Shown here: positions 1 through 9,003 of the stretch, piece after piece | Layout: each line of letters begins with the position of its first letter | How positions within the stretch are numbered: position 1 is the stretch's first letter | From: Bifidobacterium sp. ESL0732 | GTDB lineage: Bacteria > Actinomycetota > Actinomycetes > Actinomycetales > Bifidobacteriaceae | Direction of reading: 5' to 3' | Assembly (NCBI RefSeq): GCF_029395535.1 | Contig: NZ_CP113920.1 | Location: forward strand, 1,674,001-1,738,000 | Length of the DNA stretch: 64,000 bases | Program-made: the position numbers and the translations under genes | Notes under the pieces: generated by a model | Seen by the model: the letters and a program-made list of their open reading frames with translations, nothing else | Told to the model about the DNA's origin: nothing | Database searches by the model: none

Positions 1-384
1 CACCCGCTTGACCATCAGCAGATTGCGTTCTTTGGCTTTTCTGCGTTTCAGTTCCTTGCCCTTGCCGTTGCGAAACCATATCCTCTCCCTACCGTGCATT
101 TATCGCCATCGACGAAAACGGAACGTCCATTCTCTTGCTTTCGTCGATTTGGCGTAAGCTCATTGTCAACGTTAAAACGCTGTGTTACTGGTGACACTAT
201 ACGCGTCAAAACGTAAGCGGGAGTTGGGTTTTGCGACTCAGAGCCGAAGAACAAGCAGGTCGCACAATATTGTCCGTTTCGTTTTTCTTTGACACTAAAA
301 CCGACAATCTTTTTCATTTTCAAAAAGCGGCTTATACTGCCGCAGCCGAAACGATAAAACCCAGTGATACCAAGGATTTTTCTT
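1..384. other. left-edge region without a supported gene
   Basis: No convincing gene is visible here apart from the terminator at 322-343. A minus-strand ATG at 77-79 has a purine-rich AGGGAGAGG just upstream and stays open to the window edge (26 codons, starting MVSQRQGQG). It could be the start of a gene that continues leftward, but the peptide is low-complexity and unrecognised. A longer minus-strand frame over 48-323 has no recognisable content and I treat it as chance. Confidence 0.4.
322..343 (-). terminator. intrinsic terminator after the AEC carrier gene
   Basis: Read on the minus strand, GCGGC - AGTATAA - GCCGC is followed directly by TTTTTG. This is a short GC-rich stem with a U tract about 40 bases past the stop codon of the carrier gene, the classic layout of a rho-independent terminator. 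Confidence 0.65.
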
Positions 385-1320
385 TTACTGCAGCAGCAAC
401 ATTGCGCAGCTCAAGGTGACGAACGAGAGTACCGTACTCAAGAATTGCGTCGATGCCATCTCCGACTCATGGATGCCGTAGTCAATGGCCAGGTTCGTCG
501 GCAGCGTGGCGGTAGGGATGGCCATGGTAATCACGACGATACGCGTCAGCTCGCTCGGCATGCCGGTGGCGACCATCAAAGCCCAGATGATGGCCGGATA
601 GGCGATGTTTTTCAAACCCACGGTCAGCCAGACATGAGGGTTGAAGGAGATCTTGCGGGTGACGAGCACAATGCCTGTGGCGAACATCGCCACACCGCCT
701 GCAGTCTTGCCGAGCACGGTGAACGTAGGCTCGAGAACGCTGGGCATCGACCAACCACAGATCGAAAGAATGAAGCCAAGGAAGGCTGCCAGCACCAACG
801 GTTTCGTCAGCCCTTTCACCAGCCGCTTGCCTACGGAAATCTTCGGGCCATTCTTTTTATTCACATCCGCGGCGAGCGCCTCGAACACAAACGGGACCAG
901 AACCACATTGATGATGAGACTGGCAATGCCAATGTCTATGGCGCTGATAGTCTCGTCGAAGAAGAGCGGAAGCACCGCGGAACCGATGAAGGGAATCGAG
1001 GGGTCGGCCACCGAAAGCGCACGCAACGAGGAAAGCCCGCTTTGGTTCTTGACAATCTTCCAGTAGATGAAATAGAGCAGGAAATAGGAGACGAGCATCG
1101 CACCGAGCATCCACAACGCCAACGGGATATCTTCGACGATCAACTTGCGTTTGGTGGCCCAGATACCGCCGAACACGTGCATGGGCAGGGCGTAATTCAT
1201 CACGAATTTGATGAGCCGACTGCTGTCGGTGCTATCGAAATCGCCGCGTTTGGCGGCAAAAGCGCCGAGCAACATGGTGACAAGTATCGGCAGCAAGGCA
1301 AATATGACAGTTTTCAGCAT
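385..1320 (-). CDS. AEC (auxin efflux carrier) family transporter
   Basis: The 311-residue protein is almost entirely hydrophobic helices, with a charged cytosolic loop near the middle (around NKKNGPKISVGKR), matching the ~10-TM AEC/malate-permease family (PF03547). The family moves organic anions such as malate or lactate across the cytoplasmic membrane. The N-terminus MLKTVIFALLPILVTMLLGAFAAKRG and the late motif ATLPTNLAIDYG fit the family's paired half-repeats. GGAG lies 9 bases before the ATG. It lies just downstream of ldh on the same strand, about 360 bases away, so organic-acid export is a reasonable but unproven role. The substrate cannot be read from the sequence. Confidence 0.85.
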   Translation of the reverse strand: MLKTVIFALLPILVTMLLGAFAAKRGDFDSTDSSRLIKFVMNYALPMHVFGGIWATKRKLIVEDIPLALWMLGAMLVSYFLLYFIYWKIVKNQSGLSSLRALSVADPSIPFIGSAVLPLFFDETISAIDIGIASLIINVVLVPFVFEALAADVNKKNGPKISVGKRLVKGLTKPLVLAAFLGFILSICGWSMPSVLEPTFTVLGKTAGGVAMFATGIVLVTRKISFNPHVWLTVGLKNIAYPAIIWALMVATGMPSELTRIVVITMAIPTATLPTNLAIDYGIHESEMASTQFLSTVLSFVTLSCAMLLLQ

Positions 1321-1682
1321 AAATTATTTCTCCATCTCACCCACGCTTTTCCCCCTGCATAGCGTCTAGGCGAGCATCGTTGAATCCCGACATTTCAGGC
1401 AGACGTTCTTTTACGTGAGTTACGGATACTCTACACAACGCATATTTTCCGGACGTTTCACGTCTCAACGAGCGGACAATAATCCGATAACTTTTAACAA
1501 AACCCGATACTTGCATCCCTGCAAAATGATGTATGCCGCATCTACCTTAATAAAAGTAGAAGCGGCATACGATGCGGGCCGGATACATTACCGGTGTTCA
1601 ATAAAGTATCGAATCATATTCGAATGTTCAGAACCAACGACCACCGGCGTTCAGATCGACGATGGCGGTATTCGAAAAACGA
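1321..1682. other. ldh-carrier intergenic region with a long inverted repeat
   Basis: No gene is supported. The region holds an inverted repeat, GTATGCCGCATCTAC (1531-1545) against GTAGAAGCGGCATAC (1556-1570), with a 10-base A/T-rich loop and a single mismatch. It lies about 113 bases past the ldh stop on the minus strand and could end ldh transcription or act as an mRNA 3' end. It lacks a clean U tract after the stem. Confidence 0.45.
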
Positions 1683-3095
<1,413 letters not shown>

Positions 3096-3941
3096 TCAGC
3101 AAGCCGGCCAATACGGGGCAACGTAAGTATCGAAGGTATCGGCAACACGGCGCGCAACTTCGTCAAACGGCGTATCCCACACAGCCTGATTGAAGATTTC
3201 ACATTCGATGTCGCCACGCCAACCAGTAGCGGCGACAGCCTCGGTCAGCGGTTTGAAATCGATGACGCCCTCACCTGGGTAATGGCGGCTCAAAAGCGGA
3301 TCCGCCTCGAGCGGGGTACGGTAATCGCAGACCTGATAGGCGGCGATACGGCCTTCACGTCCGGCACGCGTGATGGAGCGCAACACATCAGGATCCCAAA
3401 AAATATGGAACGTGTCGACGGTGACGCCCACCGCTTTCGGGTCGAAAGGTGCGGCGATATCAAGTGCCTCGGCAAGCGTCGAGACACAGGCCCTGTCGGT
3501 GCAATACATCGGATGCAACGGTTCAATGGCCAGCGTGACGCCGGCAGCCAGAGCATCGTCCTCGAGCTCCGCGAGCGCTTCGGACACACGAGTGCGAGCC
3601 CCCGCCAGATCCTTCGACCCCTGGGGCAACCCGCCGACGACGAGCACGAGTGTCTTGCATCCGAAGGCGGCGGTCTCTTCGATGAGCTTGCGGTTATCGT
3701 CAATCGAAGCGCGTCGTTCCGGTCCTTCCGGCATCGTAAAGAAGCCTCCACGACACATCGATGAGACGCGCAGGCCGGAATTGGCGACCATACGTACCGC
3801 CGCCGGCACACCCACCGCCTCCACCGGCTCACGCCAAAGTCCCACGCTGCCATAACCGGCCTGGGTAAGCGTGTTAAGCGTCTGCCGCAAATCGGCATGT
3901 TTGATCGTCGCCTGATTCATCGAGAGTATGGGACTGACCAT
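3096..3941 (-). CDS. sugar phosphate isomerase/epimerase-like TIM-barrel protein
   Basis: This is a xylose-isomerase-like/AP-endonuclease-2 superfamily protein (PF01261) of 281 residues. Metal-site segments in barrel order are visible: AIEPLHPMY (Glu), VGVTVDTFHIFWDPD (Asp/His) and DIECEIFN (Glu). Such proteins isomerise, epimerise or dehydrate sugars and keto-sugars using a divalent metal. The reading frame can be extended to 3983, but AAGGAG six bases before ATG(3941) decides the start at MVSPILSMNQ. It is the last gene of the minus-strand island that also holds DUF993, Gfo/Idh/MocA, a second TIM-barrel protein and a hydroxyacid dehydrogenase, so a shared catabolic route is likely. The exact reaction is unknown. 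Confidence 0.82.
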   Translation of the reverse strand: MVSPILSMNQATIKHADLRQTLNTLTQAGYGSVGLWREPVEAVGVPAAVRMVANSGLRVSSMCRGGFFTMPEGPERRASIDDNRKLIEETAAFGCKTLVLVVGGLPQGSKDLAGARTRVSEALAELEDDALAAGVTLAIEPLHPMYCTDRACVSTLAEALDIAAPFDPKAVGVTVDTFHIFWDPDVLRSITRAGREGRIAAYQVCDYRTPLEADPLLSRHYPGEGVIDFKPLTEAVAATGWRGDIECEIFNQAVWDTPFDEVARRVADTFDTYVAPYWPAC

Positions 3942-4063
3942 ATCGAACTCCTTCATTCTGTTATTAGCCATTATTAGCTGCACTTGCCAGCTGGACTTTT
4001 CCCATCACGACAATCAATAAGCTGCATAAAAAGAAGCGTCCAAAGCCGTATTGACGTCACCGA

Positions 4064-5308
4064 TCAGGCTGTGTCTATACCGTTGAGCGCGAGCAGTGAG
4101 TTCCAGCGCTGTGCCGCCAATTCCGGGACCTCGAGCGCACCGCACTCGTTTGCCAGCTCAACCACCCGCGAGAGGTTCGGCAGGCTGCGAGCCGATTGCA
4201 GGCCACCGACCATTTGGAACGCCGGCTGGTGGCCATTGAGCCATGACAGAAAGGCGACGGAGGTTTTGTAGTATTCGGTGGGCTCGGCGAATACCTGACG
4301 CGCCAACGCCTGGGTGGGTTCGAGAACTCCTAGATAACCCGCTTCGTCGCCACGATCAAGCGCTTGTATGGCTGCACTGGCTTGCGGAGCGATAACGGAG
4401 AATGCACCGAGCAAGGCATCGGAATGCATCATGATTTTGCCACCCGAGGCGCTTTCACAACGGGGATCGTCTTGCTCGCAATCCCGTATCAAATCGACAT
4501 AGTGCATATCGTCTCCGGTGAGCATCATCACCCCTTGCGGCAGCATGGCACGCATATAGCGTTCAGCGTCCGCGTCAAGCAACGACATCTTCACACCACG
4601 CACCTTGCCGGGATTGTCGGCGATGATCTGCAAAACCGTTTGCGAGGCCTCCCGCCAATCGGACGAGCCAAAATAACCATGTAGCTGAGTGTCGAATACC
4701 TCCCCTAACCAGTGCAGGATCACCGGAGACTTCGCGGAAGCTATCACTTTGTCATACACCTTGACATAGTCGGCGGCGCTTGAAGCGGCCCGACACAAGT
4801 GCCGCGAGCACATGATGACCGGCCCACAACCCGATTGTTCACAGACATGCAACTGCTCCAAGTAGGCCTCGACTATCTGCAAAAGGTCGAAATCACGGCG
4901 CCCGGCAGGTTCAAGCTGATCGGTATTGACTCCAGCGCACACCAAGTCGGCCACACTCCTGCCCCAGCCTTCATCACGCGCATATTGAGCAGCGGCGGCC
5001 CCACTTCGACGCATCAGTTCAGCAGTGGCAGGCCAGTCCATACCGAGATTGCGCTGTGCCGTGTCCATACAATCGGCCACGCCCAGGCCCCACGACCAAA
5101 TCATGCGCCGGAAACCGATGGTGGATTCCCAATCGACCTGTGCCGGACGCCCCGGCGTATTGTCCGCCCAAGCGAGCGGCACGACGTGCGCCGCGGCATA
5201 CACCGTACGCGAGCGCAATGGTGTTGTCGGCTTGACGAACCTAGGTGCCGGGTTCGCTTCGACACATCGTTTATCGCCAGATTCGTCGATCAACGTCAAT
5301 GTCGTCAT
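4064..5308 (-). CDS. DUF993 (dihydrodipicolinate-synthase-like) family protein
   Basis: A protein of about 414 residues that I recognise as the DUF993 family (PF06187). It carries the early TPLRSRTVYAAAHVV, DWESTIGFRRMIWSWGLGVADCMDTAQRNLGMDW, a central VILHWLGEVFD and HSDALLGAFSVIAPQAS. The family is thought to fold as an aldolase-type TIM barrel, and its substrate is not established. Several in-frame ATGs lie upstream (to 5377); ACGAGG a few bases before ATGATG at 5311/5308 suggests MTTLTLIDES as the N-terminus. The 5' end lies about 70 bases from the Gfo/Idh/MocA gene and 122 bases separate it from the next isomerase, so it sits inside the same operon. An aldolase or lyase step in that pathway is inference only. 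Confidence 0.8.
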   Translation of the reverse strand: MTTLTLIDESGDKRCVEANPAPRFVKPTTPLRSRTVYAAAHVVPLAWADNTPGRPAQVDWESTIGFRRMIWSWGLGVADCMDTAQRNLGMDWPATAELMRRSGAAAAQYARDEGWGRSVADLVCAGVNTDQLEPAGRRDFDLLQIVEAYLEQLHVCEQSGCGPVIMCSRHLCRAASSAADYVKVYDKVIASAKSPVILHWLGEVFDTQLHGYFGSSDWREASQTVLQIIADNPGKVRGVKMSLLDADAERYMRAMLPQGVMMLTGDDMHYVDLIRDCEQDDPRCESASGGKIMMHSDALLGAFSVIAPQASAAIQALDRGDEAGYLGVLEPTQALARQVFAEPTEYYKTSVAFLSWLNGHQPAFQMVGGLQSARSLPNLSRVVELANECGALEVPELAAQRWNSLLALNGIDTA

Positions 5309-5381
5309 CATTGCCTCGTTTCCCATTGCTGTCATACATTTTTTCAATTGCGTTTCAGACCTTGCCCGTCCAATCACAAGG

Positions 5382-6533
5382 TCAATACCGGGCCTTCGGC
5401 ACCGCCACCTTCACGCCGCGTTCGGCCGACTGATAACCAAGCTCGGCCAACCGCACGCCACGCGCCCCGGACGCGAGATCGTAGGGATATGTCGCGCCCG
5501 TAGCCAAAGCGCGGATGAACTGCTCCCACTGTGCCTTGAAGCCGTTCTCGAACGTTTCGTCATCACCGACACGCTGCCAATCACTTTGGTAATCATGCGC
5601 GTCCGGCACATCCGGATTCCACACGGCCAGAGGAGTGGCGTCGCGCACCTGGATCTTGGCGTCGAACAGCCCGACCACGGCCGAGCCATGCGTCCCGTCA
5701 ACGTGCAGCTCAAGAAGTTCGTCACGATCCACGCGCGTATTCCACGAAGAGTTCATCTGCACGCTCGCCCCGCTTTCGAGCTCGAAAATTGCGTAGGCTG
5801 CGTCCTCGGCCGTCGATTTGAAGCGTTTGCCGTTTTCATCCACACGTTCAGGAATCTCGATTCTGGCCTCCGTATAAACCGAAGAGATCGGCCCGAATAG
5901 TCCCTCGATGACATAATTCCAATGCGGGAACATATCCGAGATGATGCCGCCACCATCTTCTTTGCGATAATTCCAACTCGGCCGCTGTGAGGCACGCCAG
6001 TCCCCTTCGAAGACCCAGTAGCCGAAGTCGCCACGCACCGAAAGGATACGGCCGAAGAAACCTGAGTCGATAAGGCGCCTGAGCTTGATCAGACCTGGAA
6101 GAAAGAGCTTGTCGTGCACGACCCCTGTTCTCACGCCTTTGGCCTCGGCAAGTCGCGTCAGCTCGCAGGCGCTTTCGTAATCCGCTGCGATGGGCTTTTC
6201 GGTATAGATATCCTTGCCGGCTGCAATCGCCTTTTTGATGGCATCGGCGCGTGCCGTGGTCGTCAGGAAATCTGCATACAGCGAATAATGCGGGTCCGCC
6301 AGCACGCTATCGAGATCGGTGGTGTATTTGAGATCACCGTGCCGTGCTGAAATCTCACGCAGCTTGTCTTCATGCCGTCCGACGAGTATCGGGTCGAGCA
6401 TGACGCGCGAACCGTCCGGCAGCTCGACCCCACCGGCCTCGATGATGGGCAACACGGAACGGCAGAGGTGCTGTCGGTAACCCATGCGCCCTGTCACGCC
6501 GTTCATGATTACGCCGATGGTTTTATCAGTCAT
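5382..6533 (-). CDS. Gfo/Idh/MocA family NAD(P)-dependent oxidoreductase
   Basis: A 383-residue oxidoreductase with an N-terminal dinucleotide-binding fold (IGVIMNGVTGRMGYRQHL), the EKPIAADY motif whose lysine is catalytic in this family, and a C-terminal domain with DGGGIISDMFPHWNYV (the Asp/His positions used for substrate protonation). Members oxidise sugars, inositols or keto-glycosides at a hydroxyl carbon. GAAAGG eight bases before the ATG supports this start. The first codons overlap the stop of the small ORF at 6530-6799 (ATGA). Together with two TIM-barrel isomerases nearby, the set resembles pathways that oxidise a sugar and then eliminate or isomerise it, for example 3-keto-glycoside or levoglucosan routes. 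Which one, if any, is unknown. Confidence 0.87.
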   Translation of the reverse strand: MTDKTIGVIMNGVTGRMGYRQHLCRSVLPIIEAGGVELPDGSRVMLDPILVGRHEDKLREISARHGDLKYTTDLDSVLADPHYSLYADFLTTTARADAIKKAIAAGKDIYTEKPIAADYESACELTRLAEAKGVRTGVVHDKLFLPGLIKLRRLIDSGFFGRILSVRGDFGYWVFEGDWRASQRPSWNYRKEDGGGIISDMFPHWNYVIEGLFGPISSVYTEARIEIPERVDENGKRFKSTAEDAAYAIFELESGASVQMNSSWNTRVDRDELLELHVDGTHGSAVVGLFDAKIQVRDATPLAVWNPDVPDAHDYQSDWQRVGDDETFENGFKAQWEQFIRALATGATYPYDLASGARGVRLAELGYQSAERGVKVAVPKARY

Positions 6534-6799
6534 AATATCGACCTTTCGTTGTCCTTACGATTTACCGTGGTCCGCGCTGCTTCACCTGTTTCAGCCACGT
6601 CGTCTATTTCATGGCAAACACGTACTTTTCGATGCATAAGCGGTTTGCCGCCGAATCCTTTGCCGCTCAGAATCGGAATCGTTGCGATCCTGCCATTTTG
6701 CAAATCTTGATTCGATTCAATGCAGACGACCGGTGTCTGTGGAATGCAAATCATCGTTTTGCTCTTCAAGTACCGCTCGTATCCATCAGAGTTGCGCAT
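6530..6799 (-). CDS. small bridging ORF of unknown function (89 aa)
   Basis: This frame fills the gap between two island genes exactly: its ATG lies inside the last codons of the upstream TIM-barrel gene, and its stop overlaps the ATG of the Gfo/Idh/MocA gene as ATGA. Such double overlap is typical of a translated operon member. The middle (residues ~16-60) reads like beta-strands: PVVCIESNQDLQNGRIATIPI then HRKVRVCHEIDDV. Codon choice is more A/T-ending than in its neighbours, so it may be acquired or decaying. No family is recognised. The alternative is a non-coding 250-base spacer carrying an internal promoter. Confidence 0.4.
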   Translation of the reverse strand: MRNSDGYERYLKSKTMICIPQTPVVCIESNQDLQNGRIATIPILSGKGFGGKPLMHRKVRVCHEIDDVAETGEAARTTVNRKDNERSIL

Positions 6800-7679
6800 C
6801 GGCCGGCAAGGCTTCTATGGCGGCATGCGCAGCAACAAGCGCCTCACGTAACGGCTCGACATCCGGGTACCAACGTCTCTCCCACTCCAAGGAAAGCGGG
6901 CCTGTGTAGCCACCCGCTTTCAGCACTCGGCAGCACTCCGCGAGCGGCACGCGCCCCGAGCCCTGCAGCACCGGCGTCTGGTCGCCGGGGTATGCGCAGT
7001 CCTTGATTTGTACCAGCCCACGGCCGTCGACCAGATACTGCCCGATATAGTCAAACGTCGTCTGTGGTGCCTCACCCACGCGCCAGGGGTGCGCGATGTC
7101 CCAAATCGAGCCGACATGGTTGCCCGGGGCGATCTTGTCAAGATAATGATGGATCAGCGCATTGCGAGCGCCGTTGGTGTGGCTGTCGTGGGTCTCAATC
7201 AACGGTTGTACGCCAAGTCGGTCCGCAAGAGGCAAGGCCCGCGCCACGATCTCAGCTCCGCGCTTCGACACATCAGCCAGATTCATATCGTCGGGCAGCT
7301 CGAGGCCGGGCAACCGGTCAGGCGTGGAGGCACTGCCCGCGTCCAGCGGCGCGGTCGGAAAGACACGCACGAACCGCGCACCGAGTACGCTCGCCATCTT
7401 TAGGCAGTGTTCGAGGCTTTCGGTCAGTTCGTCGTCCGAACGAGACGTATTGCAAATTTGTACACGGGAATCGACCGAGACAATACCGACTCCCGCCTTG
7501 TCGGCCAGTTCGTCGCGCATCGCCTTGAGCTCGTCGTCGGTCGAGTCCATGCGAAAAATCATTTCCTCGCCAACCGAAACCTCGATGGTCTTTACTCCGG
7601 TCGCGCGGAACGTCGCTGCCAGCTCGTCAATCGAATCATAGGGCGCGCCAAGTGTGCTTGCGGCCAGTTCCCACGTCAT
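6786..7679 (-). CDS. sugar phosphate isomerase/epimerase-like TIM-barrel protein (second copy)
   Basis: A 297-residue PF01261-type barrel. Metal-ligand segments are seen in order: PLIETHDSHTNG (Glu, with following His), VGSIWDIAHPWRVGEAP (Asp/His), QIKDCAYPG and LSLEWERRWYPD (Glu). It is clearly different in sequence from the protein encoded at 3096-3941, so the island holds two distinct members rather than a recent duplicate. Its ATG overlaps the stop of the upstream hydroxyacid dehydrogenase gene (ATGA), which implies translational coupling. A keto-sugar isomerase, epimerase or dehydratase role is inferred from family and context. Confidence 0.82.
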   Translation of the reverse strand: MTWELAASTLGAPYDSIDELAATFRATGVKTIEVSVGEEMIFRMDSTDDELKAMRDELADKAGVGIVSVDSRVQICNTSRSDDELTESLEHCLKMASVLGARFVRVFPTAPLDAGSASTPDRLPGLELPDDMNLADVSKRGAEIVARALPLADRLGVQPLIETHDSHTNGARNALIHHYLDKIAPGNHVGSIWDIAHPWRVGEAPQTTFDYIGQYLVDGRGLVQIKDCAYPGDQTPVLQGSGRVPLAECCRVLKAGGYTGPLSLEWERRWYPDVEPLREALVAAHAAIEALPADAQL

Positions 7680-8761
7680 CGCGCACCGCCCTTCATATCC
7701 GGATGGTTCGCATCATTAGCTTCCTTCGTATCAGGATGGTTCGCGTCGCCCAGCGGGTTCGGCTCAGGGTGGTCGAGCGGCTCGCCCGCGGCGATATGCT
7801 CGAATTCGCGCACCACGGACTCGCCCATACGCTTTAGATCGCAACCCATCGATCCGGCGATATGCGGGGTTAGGATGACATTGTCGCGGTTCCACAGCGG
7901 CGAGTCCGGCGGCAACGGCTCACTCGGGTAGGTGACGTCGAGCACGGCGCGGATACGCCCGGAGACCAGTTCCTTTTCGAGCGCTTCGGGGTCGATGACG
8001 ATGCCACGCGCCGAATTCATCAGCAACGCTCCATCCTTCATCAGGCCTAGCTCATGGGCGCCTATCATGCCTTTGGCCTGCGGGATGCCGGGCGTATGGA
8101 TCGAGACGATATCGGAATAGCGAAATACATCATCGAGGCTGACCTTCGTGGCCCCGTAGCGTGCCGCCGTTTCGTCGCTCAGGTGCCGGCTCCATGCAAT
8201 GACCTTGAAATCGAAGGGCTTCAAGAGGGTCATGAAGTCGCGGGCGATCTGCGAAGTGGCGGTGACGATGCCGACGGTCTTGCCGAAGGTGCCCGCGTCC
8301 GGGTAGGCCTGCTCGCGGTCGATCGGTTTGCGGTCACGCTCGTACTGGCGTTGCGAAAGGGTGTAGTACTTACTTTCCAAAAGTGTCACACCGAGGCAAA
8401 ATTCGGCAACAGGCAGGGAATTGGCAGCTTGGACGTTCGTGGCAAAAATGCCGCGCCTCTTGGCGACCTCAAGCGCTTCGGTAGTGAACTTGACGTACGC
8501 GCTGCCCTGCGAGGCGATGATGCCCTTGAGATTGGGCATGGCCTCGAGCACCTGAGGCGTGACCTCAGGTGCCTCCCAGCCGTACCAAAGGTAGTCGATA
8601 TCGTGAAGACGCGCCATTTCGGCGGGATTATCGTAATCCATCACCTCCTGATGCTGCGTGAAATCCGCGATCTTGCGCAATCTTTTCCACATCGAATCAG
8701 TCAGCAACATTTCCGGCAAACCCGGTTTCATGGATATACCGATTTTGAACTTCCCCGTCAT
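7676..8761 (-). CDS. D-isomer-specific 2-hydroxyacid dehydrogenase-like protein
   Basis: A 361-residue member of the 2-hydroxyacid dehydrogenase family. The catalytic arginine is in MNSARGIVIDPEAL, the acidic residue in DVTYPSEPLP and the histidine in ILTPHIAGS. The NAD-binding turn reads VGIVTATSQIAR, in which the usual GxGxxG glycines are largely replaced, so cofactor binding or activity may be altered. The last ~25 residues carry two copies of an ANHPD-type motif and look like a low-complexity tail. AAGGAGCG precedes the ATG. It is the first gene of the island; the upstream 240 bases hold a likely promoter/operator. It could reduce a 2-keto acid or oxidise a sugar acid produced by its neighbours. 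Confidence 0.83.
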   Translation of the reverse strand: MTGKFKIGISMKPGLPEMLLTDSMWKRLRKIADFTQHQEVMDYDNPAEMARLHDIDYLWYGWEAPEVTPQVLEAMPNLKGIIASQGSAYVKFTTEALEVAKRRGIFATNVQAANSLPVAEFCLGVTLLESKYYTLSQRQYERDRKPIDREQAYPDAGTFGKTVGIVTATSQIARDFMTLLKPFDFKVIAWSRHLSDETAARYGATKVSLDDVFRYSDIVSIHTPGIPQAKGMIGAHELGLMKDGALLMNSARGIVIDPEALEKELVSGRIRAVLDVTYPSEPLPPDSPLWNRDNVILTPHIAGSMGCDLKRMGESVVREFEHIAAGEPLDHPEPNPLGDANHPDTKEANDANHPDMKGGAR

Positions 8762-8787
8762 AACGCTCCTTCGCCAGGGCGCATCAA

Positions 8788-8806
8788 ATCGGCAATCATC
8801 GCCGAT
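8788..8806. promoter_or_regulatory. operator-like inverted repeat upstream of the carbohydrate island
   Basis: ATCGGC (8788-8793) and GCCGAT (8801-8806) form a perfect 6-bp inverted repeat with a 7-base spacer. It overlaps a partial direct repeat of ATTGCC(A/G)AT on the minus strand, about 27-45 bases before the first ATG of the island. The size and place fit a repressor site, but no regulator gene lies beside it and the call rests on symmetry alone. Confidence 0.35.
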
Positions 8807-9003
8807 ATTGGCAATCCCCCTGTAACGGACTAAAGAATATCACAGAAGAGAAGCAGCCGAAAATACCGGACATAGACCATCGATTTTTGCAGGCCGCAAC
8901 TACCTGCGAACTTCGGCTGAATACTTTGCCTGTCACCTCGAAGCGAACACGACGACAAATTCTGGCATAAATCGCAATACGAATTACGACGATACGCAAA
9001 AAC

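Noticed and set aside
364-1362. 332-residue plus-strand ORF
   Set aside because: It is antisense to the AEC carrier gene, with His/Arg/Asp-rich low-information sequence typical of antisense frames in G+C-rich DNA.
3096-8761. myo-inositol catabolic (iol) operon
   Set aside because: Although Gfo/Idh/MocA and TIM-barrel isomerases occur in iol clusters, no IolB, IolC, IolD or IolE-type signatures are present, and DUF993 is not part of the known route.
8796-8999. 67-residue minus ORF before the carbohydrate island
   Set aside because: Sits in the promoter/operator region, no ribosome binding site, and its sequence shows no pattern of a real domain.
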